A stretch of DNA of 52,445 bases from Acidobacteria bacterium 5-1. Its GTDB lineage: Bacteria > Acidobacteriota > Blastocatellia > Pyrinomonadales > Pyrinomonadaceae. Of this stretch, positions 17,153 to 27,303 are shown piece by piece; the stretch's first letter is position 1, and each line of letters starts with the position of its first letter. The translations under genes and the position numbers were made by a program. The stretch is taken from contig MWZA01000167.1 of assembly GCA_002050455.1 (NCBI GenBank), positions 1-52,445 of the forward strand, in the 5' to 3' direction. Under the pieces are notes generated by a model, which did not search any database, had not been told where the DNA came from, and saw only the letters and a program-made list of their open reading frames with translations.

Positions 17153-17757
17153 ACTTTATCGGCGAAAGATTCCAACTCCTTGAAACCTTCCAGCGAAAGA
17201 AATATCTTAACAACCTTCGGGTCAAATTCGATACCCGACCATTCGATTAAATAGCGTTTGGCTTCCAGTTCGGAAATCGCCGCTCTGTATGGACGCGCAT
17301 CGGTCAGAGCGGCAAAAGTGTCGGCGACGCGCAGAATTCTTGCCGCCAAGGGAATCTGCTCGCGCTCCAAAGCGTCGGGATAGCCGCTGCCGTTCCACCA
17401 TTCGTGATGCCAGCGCACGAGCAGTTGAACAGCCCGGCTCAAACCGCGTTTTGCCGTTTCCTGCTCGCCGATAACCGGATGCCGCTGCATGTCAATCCGT
17501 TCATCTTCGCGCAGCATCCGTTTGCTTTTAATGTAATCACGATTCATCACAATTTCCCCGATATCGTGAACCAGCGCGGCTTGCCGCAAAGAAAGACGGT
17601 CGTGCGAGGCAAGATTATAGTTTCGCGCCAAAGCGTCGGCAAGCACGGCGATTCTCTCGGCGTGCGGATGCGTGTAACCTTCAAATTTGTCCGCAGCAGT
17701 GGCAATTTTCAAAAATTTTTCTTCAAAATCTTCTTTCGTTACAGACAGATTTTCCAT
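17134..17757 (-). CDS. HD-GYP domain protein (predicted cyclic-dinucleotide phosphodiesterase)
   Basis: A 207-aa, single-domain protein. The HD pair is at residues 64-65 (AALVHDIGEIVMN). The later metal-ligand region is RWHHEWWNGSGYP, with the GYP triad at 125-127, then AARILRVADTFAALT with RPYR, matching HD-GYP enzymes that hydrolyse c-di-GMP. No receiver or sensor domain is attached, so its control is not visible. The C-terminal tail KVLSIEF lies in a short inverted repeat and may be repeat-derived. It precedes the unknown 309-aa gene on the same strand. Confidence 0.85.
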   Translation of the reverse strand: MENLSVTKEDFEEKFLKIATAADKFEGYTHPHAERIAVLADALARNYNLASHDRLSLRQAALVHDIGEIVMNRDYIKSKRMLREDERIDMQRHPVIGEQETAKRGLSRAVQLLVRWHHEWWNGSGYPDALEREQIPLAARILRVADTFAALTDARPYRAAISELEAKRYLIEWSGIEFDPKVVKIFLSLEGFKELESFADKVLSIEF

Positions 17758-17843
17758 AAAACGCAGTTTAAGGCAAAGGAGTAAAATGTTTTTTGATTAT
17801 TTTCTAAATTACCAATTAATAAAGAGTCTGCCATTAGTTTTTA

Positions 17844-17966
17844 CTATTTTTTTGTCAAACTGTCGAGCAGAGTTTGCGCTTCTCTGATTAGTTTGGAAAA
17901 ATCGCCAAAAGCCGGTTCAATATCGTAGATTTGACAGCCGCCAAACAAATTGAGAAAGTTTCTCAA
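17844..17966 (-). pseudogene. Possible remnant of a gene C-terminus
   Basis: On the minus strand a frame of about 40 codons from a TTG reads as protein-like sequence (FGGCQIYDIEPAFGDFSKL, ending DSLTKK and TAG). The same frame continues a few codons further upstream without an ATG. It sits in an otherwise empty gap between two divergent genes and matches nothing I can name. It may be a degraded gene or a very short real one. Confidence 0.28.
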
Positions 17967-18014
17967 GATTGGTTCGGCAAATTTGAAATTTGAAATTTTT
18001 TACATTTTTTACAA

Positions 18015-18767
18015 ATGACTAAGGATAAAACAATCATCCGCGAAGTTGCGACTGTTCAAGAATTAAACGGCTGCGTTGCGCTTCAGCGCGAAGTTTTTGC
18101 TTTGCCGGAACTTGAAATTTCGCCTGTCCGACATTTTATTGTAACCAAACACGCTGGCGGTTTTACGCTCGGCGCATTTGCCGAAAATAAATTGGTCGGC
18201 TTTGTTTTGTCCGTTCCGGCTTTTTGCGGCGGCGAGCGTTTTTTTTATTCACACATCGCGGGCGTTCTGCCCGCGTTTCAAAGCTGCGGTATCGGCGCAC
18301 AATTAAAATGGGCGCAGCGCGAAAAGGCTCTGAGCAAAAACGTGAAATTTATCAAATGGACATTTCAGCCCGTTCAGGCGCGAAACGCTTTTTTCAATCT
18401 GGAAAAACTCGGCGCAATTGTCCGCGAATATAAACCAAATTATTACGGCACGGATTATTCGGCTTCAAACAAACAGGGCGAAAAAATCGGACTCGACAGC
18501 GACCGACTTTTTGCCGAATGGAATCTGGAAAGTGAAAAAGTGGAAAAGCTGGCAAAAGGTGAAAAATTTGTCGAAAACGGCGAAATTGTGCAGACCATCG
18601 AAACGCCGAATAATTGGGATGAATTGGTAAAAATAAATCCAAACAAAGCGATTGCCGAACAGGAAAGAATAAAAAAAGAATTTCAAAAAGCATTTGCCGG
18701 AAATTTTGTCTGCCGCAGCTTTGAAAGAAGCGAAAATGCTCCGCGCTATTTGCTTTATAAAAATTGA
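18015..18767 (+). CDS. GNAT-fold acetyltransferase
   Basis: A 250-aa predicted GNAT-superfamily enzyme of the COG3375-like group. The acetyl-CoA loop region is SHIAGVLPAFQSCGIGAQLK (the Q/R-x-x-G-x-G/A signature appears as QSCGIGA), preceded by the strand ENKLVGFVLSVPAF. The segment KWTFQPVQARNAFFNLEKLG is typical of the group, as is YYGTDY. The substrate is unknown. It begins after a TTTGAAA word repeat. Its stop is 32 bases before the mazE-like start, and it may head the run GNAT-mazE-mazF-ligA. Confidence 0.85.
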   Translation: MTKDKTIIREVATVQELNGCVALQREVFALPELEISPVRHFIVTKHAGGFTLGAFAENKLVGFVLSVPAFCGGERFFYSHIAGVLPAFQSCGIGAQLKWAQREKALSKNVKFIKWTFQPVQARNAFFNLEKLGAIVREYKPNYYGTDYSASNKQGEKIGLDSDRLFAEWNLESEKVEKLAKGEKFVENGEIVQTIETPNNWDELVKINPNKAIAEQERIKKEFQKAFAGNFVCRSFERSENAPRYLLYKN

Positions 18768-18799
18768 TTTTCGGTATTACCGCCGTTATACTTTTAAAT

Positions 18800-19029
18800 A
18801 TGAAAACAGCAATATCAGTTTCGGACGAGGTCTTTGAGCTAAGCGAAAAACTTGCAAAAAAATTGAAAGTTTCACGCAGCCGAGTTTTTGCAATGGGCGT
18901 TGAAAAACTCGCGGAAGAATATGAAGATGAAGAAATAATTACCAACATCAATAAAGTATGCGCGAAGGTTGACACATCGGTTGACCCTGTTTTGTTTAGA
19001 ATGGCAATGCTCTCTTTACCGAAAGACGA

Positions 19030-19036
<7 letters not shown>
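18800..19036 (+). CDS. MazE/ribbon-helix-helix type antitoxin
   Basis: A 78-aa protein starting MKTAISVSDEVFELSEKLAK, a classic ribbon-helix-helix N-terminus (beta strand then two helices), with an acidic C-terminal half that would thread into the toxin. The longer ORF beginning at 18764 is less likely because its first 12 codons overlap the previous stop and read as untypical hydrophobic sequence. It overlaps the toxin start by seven bases (GAATGGTAA), the usual coupling of antitoxin and toxin. Antitoxins of this type bind their own promoter, so the operon is probably autoregulated. Confidence 0.85.
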
Positions 19037-21386
<2,350 letters not shown>

Positions 21387-21420
21387 ATTTCAAGCTGTGT
21401 TCTCATTTTTTATTTTATAT

Positions 21421-21581
21421 AGGACTTTCTCAAAATGCAGAAAAAGAGCAAAACTATTAACTGTTCACTCTACACTTTTAACTGATTTACAAAGGAAAAC
21501 CTTTTTTATCAAAAGATAGTTTATAGTCAATAGCGAACAGTTAATAGTTTGCTGCCGAATCTTCGATGTGTGAGATAATCC
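21421..21581 (+). mobile_element. MITE-like palindromic element, copy 3
   Basis: It begins AGGACTTTCTCAAAATGCAG and ends with a degenerate inverted copy TGAGATAATCC. The interior contains GAGCAAAACTATTAACTG and GCTGCCGAAT in the same order as copies 2 and 4, and inner inverted repeats (AACTATTAACTGTTC...GAACAGTTAATAG). It is about 160 bp with no ORF, and lies between ligA and the nucleotidyltransferase gene, whose promoter it may supply or displace. Confidence 0.7.
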
Positions 21582-21599
21582 GATTACAATCAATTTGTT

Positions 21600-22160
21600 A
21601 TGTCCGTAATTCTTGAACAAAATGAAGTTTTGCTTGATTTCACCAAACGGCTTGAAAAACTCGATATTTCATATATGCTGACGGGTTCGATGGCGATGGC
21701 TTATTACGCGCAGCCGCGAATGACCGCCGATATCGATATTGTCGTTGAACTTGATTTAAGCAAGGCAAACGAGATTATCAAATTTTTTGAGCCTGAATAT
21801 TATATTCCGCACGGTTCAATGCGTTCGGCAATTTCGAGAAACACGATGTTTAATCTGCTTCACGAAAAAACGCTCGTCAAAGTTGATTGCGTGTTGCGAA
21901 AAAATGATGAATTTCAGATAAACGCTTTTAATCGTCGAAAAAAAGTTGATTTTGCCGATTTTGATTTATGGATTATCAGCCACGAAGATTTGATTTTGTC
22001 TAAATTAAATTGGGCGAAAAAGACAAACTCGGAAATGCAGCTTCGTGATGTCGCAAATTTGCTGCGAAACAAGGTTGATATGAATTATCTTAATACTTGG
22101 TCGGAAATGTTGGAAGTTGATAACAAATTGAACGAAATTTTAGAAAAACTAAACAAATAA
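21600..22160 (+). CDS. Nucleotidyltransferase-fold protein (AbiEii/DUF6036-like)
   Basis: A 186-aa protein of the minimal nucleotidyltransferase superfamily. The core signature is GSMAMAYYAQPRMTADIDIVVEL: the GS motif followed by the D-x-D metal ligands. A later Asp in LVKVDCVL completes the triad, and HEDLILSKLNWAKKTNSEMQLRDV matches the C-terminal helical part of AbiEii-like proteins. Relatives act as toxins that transfer nucleotides to tRNA, or as uncharacterised members often next to a small gene. Here the 72-aa gene follows after a one-base gap, so the two are coupled. Toxin activity is inference. Confidence 0.75.
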   Translation: MSVILEQNEVLLDFTKRLEKLDISYMLTGSMAMAYYAQPRMTADIDIVVELDLSKANEIIKFFEPEYYIPHGSMRSAISRNTMFNLLHEKTLVKVDCVLRKNDEFQINAFNRRKKVDFADFDLWIISHEDLILSKLNWAKKTNSEMQLRDVANLLRNKVDMNYLNTWSEMLEVDNKLNEILEKLNK

Positions 22161-22161
22161 A

Positions 22162-22380
22162 ATGTTACACGATACTTCGCCCGAATTTGAGAAAATGTGG
22201 CACGAAAAGTGGATGCAAAAAACTCCGCAAGAGCGTGTTAAATTCGCTTTTTCAATGTTTTCGTCCGCCCGCGCGATAATTATTTCTTCAATGCCGAAAA
22301 ATTTATCCGAAGCCGAACAAAAGTGTTATATCTATGAACGCACTTACGGCGAACCACTGCCCGAAGATTTTCCTGTTTAA
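22162..22380 (+). CDS. Small hypothetical partner of the nucleotidyltransferase
   Basis: A 72-aa soluble protein starting one base after the nucleotidyltransferase stop (TAA A ATG). It is predicted to be helical, rich in Lys, Glu and aromatic residues (FEKMWHEKWMQKTPQERVKF), and ends YGEPLPEDFPV. I do not recognise a named family. Its tight linkage and the terminator directly after it define a two-gene unit, which is what one expects of a toxin-antitoxin or regulator pair, with the unusual order of the putative enzyme first. Confidence 0.65.
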   Translation: MLHDTSPEFEKMWHEKWMQKTPQERVKFAFSMFSSARAIIISSMPKNLSEAEQKCYIYERTYGEPLPEDFPV

Positions 22381-22382
22381 CA

Positions 22383-22432
22383 AGAAAAGAGCATAGTTTA
22401 GCAATCAACTACGCTCTTTTCTGTTATTTTTT
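22383..22432 (+). terminator. Rho-independent terminator after the nucleotidyltransferase pair
   Basis: AGAAAAGAGC...GCTCTTTTCT forms a 10-bp stem extended by ATAGTT/AACTAC and is followed by a T-rich tract. It lies directly after the 72-aa gene and also separates it from the converging M23 gene. Confidence 0.75.
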
Positions 22433-22438
22433 AATTGA

Positions 22439-23299
22439 TTATTTGTCCGAGTTTAATGCTTTGATTTTATTTGGTTCGGGCGGCAAAAATCGGCGTGGGT
22501 TGATTGATTTGTCGTTCAAACGCAATTCGTAATGCAGATGCGGTCCGGTTGAACGTCCCGTCGAACCTAGCAAACCGATAATTTGTCCGCGCTGAACGGT
22601 ATCGCCGATTTGAACTCCGATGCGGGAAAGATGCCCATAACGGGTGGTTAAGCCGTTGCCGTGGTCAATCTCAATCATATTGCCGTAACCGCCTTGCCAA
22701 TCCGCGTTGGTAATAATGCCGTTGGCAGGTGCGGCGACAATATCGCCACTGTTGCCATCAATATCTATGCCCGCGTGAAACTCGTAAGCGCGTCCGCCAA
22801 AAGGGTCATGGCGAAAACCAAATTCATTGTTGATTTCACCCAAATGCGCCCACATTGTCGGCAAAAATGCCGGATTGCTGGTTTTTTCAATCAGACTAAG
22901 TTGGCTTTCCAACCGGCTTTCCTCAGCTTTCCATTCCGCCGTTGTTAATTTAAGTGAATCTTCAGGTCCGCCGCTGTTGAGAATGAAATCTTCGCTCGCA
23001 GCGGGTCGCTCGTAATTAATTGTTTGATATTCGGCTTTTGAATTATTTGCGGAAACTTTTGACTGTTGGGCGGTTAAAGTTGATTCAGTTTGGGGAATTA
23101 TTTCGTTTTTTGCATTTTTTGCAAACGTATTGCTGTTGATAAATCCTGTAAATCCTAATGTTAAAATTACAAATGATAAAATTAAACTGGCGATGCCGGT
23201 TTGGAAAAGTTTTTTTGAAACTTCAAATCGGCGGATAAAAATTTTTGTTTTGGTTGTGTGTGTTAATAAAAAAATATAAGAACGGTCGTTCTTTTGCAT
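22439..23299 (-). CDS. M23 (LytM-type) peptidase, membrane-anchored
   Basis: A 286-aa protein. A basic N-terminus is followed by a membrane helix near residues 33-52, a spacer of about 90 residues, and a C-terminal M23 metallopeptidase domain. Zinc-site motifs are visible: HAGIDIDG (HxxxD) and GPHLHYEL (HxH), with RYGHLS between. Enzymes of this type cut peptidoglycan cross-bridges or act as activators in cell separation and wall remodelling. The start has a good AGGAG about 11 bases upstream. The 5' region carries a strong predicted stem that may be a regulatory leader. Confidence 0.9.
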   Translation of the reverse strand: MQKNDRSYIFLLTHTTKTKIFIRRFEVSKKLFQTGIASLILSFVILTLGFTGFINSNTFAKNAKNEIIPQTESTLTAQQSKVSANNSKAEYQTINYERPAASEDFILNSGGPEDSLKLTTAEWKAEESRLESQLSLIEKTSNPAFLPTMWAHLGEINNEFGFRHDPFGGRAYEFHAGIDIDGNSGDIVAAPANGIITNADWQGGYGNMIEIDHGNGLTTRYGHLSRIGVQIGDTVQRGQIIGLLGSTGRSTGPHLHYELRLNDKSINPRRFLPPEPNKIKALNSDK

Positions 23300-23321
23300 T
23301 ATGCTTTTAGCTCCTTTTTAT

Positions 23322-23397
23322 GATTTCGCGCCGAACCCCGAAAGATTCAGCACACGGAATCACGAAAGCACAGCCAAACGGCGACTGACGCGAAACC
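23322..23397 (-). promoter_or_regulatory. Possible structured 5' leader of the M23 peptidase mRNA
   Basis: On the minus strand GGTTTCGCG pairs with CGCGAAATC (9 bp, one G-U) and encloses a region of about 58 bases that can form at least two further stems (CAGTC/GGCTG and GATTC/GAATC). An alternative CGCCG/CGGCG pairing overlaps the outer stem. The closing stem ends about 23 bases before the start codon. I could not match it to a known riboswitch consensus. Confidence 0.35.
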
Positions 23398-23568
23398 TTA
23401 CGAAAGCGTTCAATTTAAAAAACCAAAACACTTTCTTGGGGGATTAAATTTTCCCTGATTGTTCATTTATTTTTGAACGGAAAAACAGAAAGTATCACAA
23501 GCCATCACAAAAAACAAGTATCCCGACTACTTCTTGTAACGGCTTAATCCTGACATTAAAACAAAATT

Positions 23569-23781
23569 TTACTCTTTGGCTTTGCGGTTTGCCTTGAAAG
23601 TTCGGAGAACCATTAATCCGACTCCGATAAAAAGAGCAACAAAAGCCAAAATAACAAGCAATTTAATCGCTGTCGTCACAAAACCGATTAAAGCGATTAT
23701 TTGTTTTAATAATGTAATAATAAGGGCAAGAATGGCGAAAATGCTTCCCCATTTTCCTGCGGCTTTTAACCAAAATGACAT
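23569..23781 (-). CDS. Small two-helix membrane protein
   Basis: A 70-aa protein made almost entirely of two membrane helices (about residues 12-33 and 38-59) with a basic tail (RTFKANRKAKE). It has no recognisable family. It is probably real because the frame is clean, starts with ATG, and has good membrane topology with positive residues at both ends. It stands alone between the M23 gene and the B-box protein, all on the minus strand, with gaps on both sides. Confidence 0.55.
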   Translation of the reverse strand: MSFWLKAAGKWGSIFAILALIITLLKQIIALIGFVTTAIKLLVILAFVALFIGVGLMVLRTFKANRKAKE

Positions 23782-23873
23782 AATAAAATCCTTTCAATAC
23801 TACTGATTTCCTCAGGACGGCTCTGTTTGTAAAAAACATTTATAACTGACCTGTTTCTATCATACAAGATTTC

Positions 23874-24641
23874 CTACTTGTTTTTCCACGTCCGAATGCG
23901 TGTTTGAGTTTCAAAATTATTGTTTGAATCAAAATCTTCAGAACGAAAATTTACATCCTGTAACGCGCTGACAAAATTTGGCGTGTCGGTTTGGTTTGCA
24001 TAACTTGCCCTTTTTTGTTCGGTTTCCTTCGTTTTAAAAACATAATAGCGCAAAAAATAAATGCCTAAACCGATGAGCAGAACAGGCAGAACAAACCGCA
24101 TCAAAGGACGGAAATTAAAAAATGTCTGCAAGACAAACGACCCGCCGAGAACCGTCAAAACAACGCCCCAGAGTTTTGGATTATCGGAAAATCTCTGCAC
24201 GATAATATCTTCCGCGCCGTCGGGCGTTAAGCCTGAGCGCAGAAGCCGTGCGGTGCGCCACGAATCAAGCGCGGCAAAAAGCCACATTCCCAAAAATCCC
24301 AAAACAAAAAGCGGCATTCCGCCGGTTAAAACCGCCATCTGAAAAAGTCCGACAAACACAGCGAAATAAACCAACGCCTTCATTGTCTGACCGTTGTAAG
24401 CCGCGCCGAGTCCGGGACAAACAAGCGACAGAAGCGTAGCGATAAACGGCGAAGTTTGCCGTTTAACGATTGGAATATATGAAGATTGACGCTGGTTTCG
24501 CAGAAGTTCAACACCCGAAACGATACAATCCTGACAATAAGGAAAGCCTTTAATGCGGTGGTCACACATCGGACATAACGGTTTTCCGCAGCCGTTACAG
24601 CTGACAACCGCTACATTTTGATTGTGATAAGCACAGTTCAT
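23874..24641 (-). CDS. B-box-type zinc-finger membrane protein
   Basis: A 255-aa protein. The N-terminus is a B-box-like zinc finger (MNCAYHNQNVAVVSCNGCG, then PLCPMCDH and YCQDC) with enough Cys/His for two zinc ions. Five or so membrane helices follow from about residue 65 (SLVCPGLGAAYNGQ is a glycine-rich turn like that of TM2-type proteins), and the C-terminus is polar and disordered. Its function is unknown. Its start overlaps the anti-sigma stop by one base (TAATG), so it is the third gene of a sigma/anti-sigma operon and is likely part of the same membrane signalling unit. Confidence 0.78.
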   Translation of the reverse strand: MNCAYHNQNVAVVSCNGCGKPLCPMCDHRIKGFPYCQDCIVSGVELLRNQRQSSYIPIVKRQTSPFIATLLSLVCPGLGAAYNGQTMKALVYFAVFVGLFQMAVLTGGMPLFVLGFLGMWLFAALDSWRTARLLRSGLTPDGAEDIIVQRFSDNPKLWGVVLTVLGGSFVLQTFFNFRPLMRFVLPVLLIGLGIYFLRYYVFKTKETEQKRASYANQTDTPNFVSALQDVNFRSEDFDSNNNFETQTRIRTWKNK

Positions 24642-25423
24642 TATTTATTTTCCTCGCTGACAAAAGTTCCGCTGATTGGTTCTTGGTTTGGGTTTTGTTC
24701 GATAATTTTTCCGCCGAGCATAATATCCGCGCCTTCTTTATAGGTTTGTCCGGCAAGTTCAAAACTCTTTTGATACATCCCGCTAATCGAACCGTCAGCG
24801 GAAACCGCCTGACTGAAAATCAAAGCGGCAAACATCATAATCAAGGCGACAGGCGCAAGCTGCGGAATCGGAATCGGGAAACTTAAGCCGCGAATCCATT
24901 CCGTTGCCTGTGCAATCCACGACGCACGGACGCTTTGTGCTTTTTGCGTGCCAAGGGTTGCTTGCAGAATTTTCGCGTTCAATCCGGCGGGAATCGGCAG
25001 TTCGTCCATTTTATAGGTGTAGCAAGCGGCGATTGAGCGCACGACTGCGCCCGGCAAATCCGTGCATTTTTCGCACAAAACGGCGTGGCGTTCCCATCGG
25101 TGAAAAACAGGCGCGGGCAGAAATCCGTCGAGATAATCGGTCAGATATTCTTCAAATTGTTCGCAAGCCATCGCCGTTTCAGGTGCGGTCATTGATAAAA
25201 TTCTTGCTTCAAGATGCGTCATCGAAGTTTTCGGCGGAGAAATTTCACGGCAAATTTGTAAAGCATCTTTAACTTCATTTAAAAGCCCATGGCATAACGG
25301 GCAGCGCAAAGCGTGGACGGCAACCGCTTTATGTGTCGGTCTGTCGAGGCTCCCGTCCAAATAATCTGTCAGCAGTTCCTCGAACTCCGAACATTGTAAG
25401 ATTTTTTCATCTTGATAACTCAT
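24641..25423 (-). CDS. Anti-sigma factor with two zf-HC2 domains
   Basis: About 260 aa when started at ATG 25423, which has AAGGG ten bases upstream; the track's start at 25462 is a TTG with no clear site. Two zinc-binding anti-sigma modules lie in tandem: CSEFEELLTDYLDGSL...HALRCPLCH, and CEQFEEYLTDYLDGFL...HAVLCEKC. A single membrane helix near the middle of the C-terminal half (LAPVALIMMFAALIFSQAV) anchors the protein. Such proteins hold an ECF sigma factor at the membrane until a signal releases it. A doubled zinc module is uncommon. The cognate sigma gene is directly upstream. Confidence 0.87.
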   Translation of the reverse strand: MSYQDEKILQCSEFEELLTDYLDGSLDRPTHKAVAVHALRCPLCHGLLNEVKDALQICREISPPKTSMTHLEARILSMTAPETAMACEQFEEYLTDYLDGFLPAPVFHRWERHAVLCEKCTDLPGAVVRSIAACYTYKMDELPIPAGLNAKILQATLGTQKAQSVRASWIAQATEWIRGLSFPIPIPQLAPVALIMMFAALIFSQAVSADGSISGMYQKSFELAGQTYKEGADIMLGGKIIEQNPNQEPISGTFVSEENK

Positions 25424-25545
25424 AAAACTAAAACCCTTAATAAATTCAATAAAACTTTTCAAAATCTTTTTCGACGGTGGCGTTAATGTTCATATTTTCA
25501 CCTGAGAAAGATGTTTTGCACATTCGATTTATGCACGTCCTTCAA

Positions 25546-26154
25546 TTAAATATTGATGACTTTCATCCGGCGCAAAATCTTTGCCAGCTCAATCCTGCCG
25601 CGATTAATCCGCGATTTGACCGTTCCTTCGGGAATTTTCAAAACCTCGACGATTTCCAGATAACTGAGTTCTTCGATATCGCGCAAAATTACGCAGGTTC
25701 TCAAATCGGGCGGCAGTTTGTCAATTCCTTCCTGCACCTGAGCGCAAAGTTCACGGCGTTCAATGTCTTTCTGTGCCGAAGTTCCGACGGCGCGAAGATG
25801 AAACGTATGCTCTTCCACATCGTCGGCGTAAGTGTTTTGCGGATTGCGCTGCCGATGACGGTAATCGTCAATTATCAAATTTCGCGCCAGCCGCATCAGC
25901 CAATTTGCCAAATCACCCTGTTTCGCGTCGTATTGGTCGAGCGTTTTGTAAATCCTGACAAAAACCTCCTGCGTCAAATCTTCTGCCGCTTCGACGCTCG
26001 ACGTAAAACGATAGGCAAGATTAAAAATCCGACGCGAAAAGCTCGAGACAATTTCCTCCCAAGCCACGCCGTCTCCGGCGCGACACCGCCGCACAAGTTC
26101 CGCGCCATTGCTTGTCGCTACTGCTTTTAATGCTTCCAACGCTCGTTTCTCCAA
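25546..26154 (-). CDS. RNA polymerase ECF sigma factor (RpoE-like)
   Basis: A 202-aa sigma-70 family protein. Region 2 reads FNLAYRFTSSVEAAEDLTQEVFVRIYKTLDQYD, including the helix for -10 recognition (NWLMRLARNLIIDDYRHRQR). Region 4 is LPPDLRTCVILRDIEELSYLEI followed by the helix-turn-helix LKIPEGTVKSRINRGR. The start is a TTG directly after an in-frame TGA; no ATG is available in frame. It heads the operon sigma, zf-HC2 anti-sigma, B-box membrane protein, with a 122-base gap before the anti-sigma start. It probably also controls its own promoter. Confidence 0.92.
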   Translation of the reverse strand: MEKRALEALKAVATSNGAELVRRCRAGDGVAWEEIVSSFSRRIFNLAYRFTSSVEAAEDLTQEVFVRIYKTLDQYDAKQGDLANWLMRLARNLIIDDYRHRQRNPQNTYADDVEEHTFHLRAVGTSAQKDIERRELCAQVQEGIDKLPPDLRTCVILRDIEELSYLEIVEVLKIPEGTVKSRINRGRIELAKILRRMKVINI

Positions 26155-26285
26155 TCAGCAATCATCTTTTGCTTCAAAGCCGCAAAGCTCAAACACTTGC
26201 CCTGTCAAACTGTTTTTACGAAAGGCGAAAAAGAAAAGTTCCAACTAAAAGTCATTAAGTTTAGTTTGCCATTGTGCCTAATACC

Positions 26286-26627
26286 TCAAGTAGTAAAGCG
26301 TTTATTAGTTAAAGTTGTGGACTCGGCGTTTAACGCTGTGCCAAACGGTAAAGTAGTTTGCTTGGAATTTGTGCCAGCCGCCTGATTCGTAATTGTTCTT
26401 GTTCCCAATCTGTCGGGATGGTTGAACTCGGTTGATTCCGCGCCACTCGCGTTGCTGATAGTTGAAAGCATTCCGTCGCCCAGATATGTATAGCTTTTCG
26501 TCCACGTCGGCACGGCATATGTGTATTTGACATATTCCGCCAATGTCGTCCCGCCCAAGTTGGCGTAAAATGTCGTCAGATAGGTCGTATAATTTTGCAC
26601 TAGGGCGTGGCACGCTCCCCGTGACAA
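26286..26627 (-). pseudogene. Orphan Rhs core fragment (third copy)
   Basis: About 100 codons match the Rhs core end of the two larger Rhs genes: AEYVKYTYAVPTWTKSYTYLG, TEFNHPDRLGTRTITNQA and TTLPFGTALNAESTT. It starts within the end of the lipoprotein gene and breaks off after KRFTT and a stop, before the SYDRSARTGLDYAVNR block. It carries no tip domain. It is a leftover of a toxin-module exchange, or a recombination handle. Confidence 0.8.
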
Positions 26628-27295
26628 TCTAAATCTACATCAAATTCAGAGGTCAAATAGTCACATAGCTCAATGAGTCTCTTTCCGTCTTGAAAAGACG
26701 TGTTTTGCCCATAAAACACTCGACGATACTCACCCTTATCAAGAACTTCCAGTAAGATCACAGGTTCATCCCTGCTTAGTTGAAATTGAGGATCACGGAC
26801 GAGTCCTTTTGGGGTAGTAAGTCGGTTCCTCACCTCGAATAGCACTCTGTTCCAACCAGATTTCGGACTCGCAAGGTGTTCTTTACGAAATCTGATCGGA
26901 TCCAAAGCCCTGTTTATGTCGAAAAAATATGCGTGATTCTCGCTTCCGCTTGAGCGAACGATCAGCGATTTTGCGTCGCCAAGACCACCTAGATTGGTCC
27001 AGAGTCGGAACTCAAATTCCTCGGGTCGGGCGGTTTTCGGAAGCGGAGCCAATCCTAGTTTTTGGGAAATTTTTTTAATGTCTGTTGTAAGACCCTCTTC
27101 GATGAATTCATAAGAATCAATCTCGATGAGGTCGCCACCACTTGGAAGATCGGCATTTACCTGAACACTTTCGTTCGTGTTTCGGTTAACACGCTGATCA
27201 GTGAACAAACAGCCGGATGACAGAAGAATTATAAAAGACGCGATTACAGAAAACAGAACTGATCTCCACATAGATTTGATACCTCGATGACCCAT
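26600..27295 (-). CDS. Predicted lipoprotein, candidate immunity protein of the orphan Rhs module
   Basis: A 231-aa protein with a lipoprotein signal (FSVIASFIILLSSGCLF; the lipobox ends SSGC). An alternative start at 27271 (MWRS) has GAGG ten bases upstream. The mature part is an acidic, mostly soluble domain (EEFEFRLWTNLGGLGDAKSL, NHAYFFDINRALDP) that I do not recognise. It lies directly behind the JAMM-like toxin tip and is followed at once by a piece of Rhs core, exactly the position of an immunity gene in an orphan toxin cassette. Base use looks different from the neighbouring housekeeping genes, which fits transfer. The immunity role is inference. Confidence 0.6.
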   Translation of the reverse strand: MGHRGIKSMWRSVLFSVIASFIILLSSGCLFTDQRVNRNTNESVQVNADLPSGGDLIEIDSYEFIEEGLTTDIKKISQKLGLAPLPKTARPEEFEFRLWTNLGGLGDAKSLIVRSSGSENHAYFFDINRALDPIRFRKEHLASPKSGWNRVLFEVRNRLTTPKGLVRDPQFQLSRDEPVILLEVLDKGEYRRVFYGQNTSFQDGKRLIELCDYLTSEFDVDLDCHGERATP

Positions 27296-27303
27296 ATGGA
27301 ATG

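Noticed and set aside
18764-18799. Longer start for the antitoxin at 18764
   Set aside because: It would add a hydrophobic leader untypical of ribbon-helix-helix antitoxins; ATG 18800 begins the motif directly.
23330-23400. c-di-AMP (ydaO) riboswitch on the plus strand, because of CCGAACCCC and ACGAAAGCG words
   Set aside because: The likeness is partial and the plus strand has no gene downstream; the structure is only meaningful on the minus strand, where the consensus does not fit.
25477-26130. A 217-aa plus-strand ORF opposite the sigma factor
   Set aside because: It is the complement of a clear ECF sigma gene with His/Arg/Phe-rich shadow composition.
26305-26613. Two other minus-strand ORFs over the Rhs fragment
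   Set aside because: Only the frame of 26286-26627 shows Rhs core homology; the others are frame shadows.
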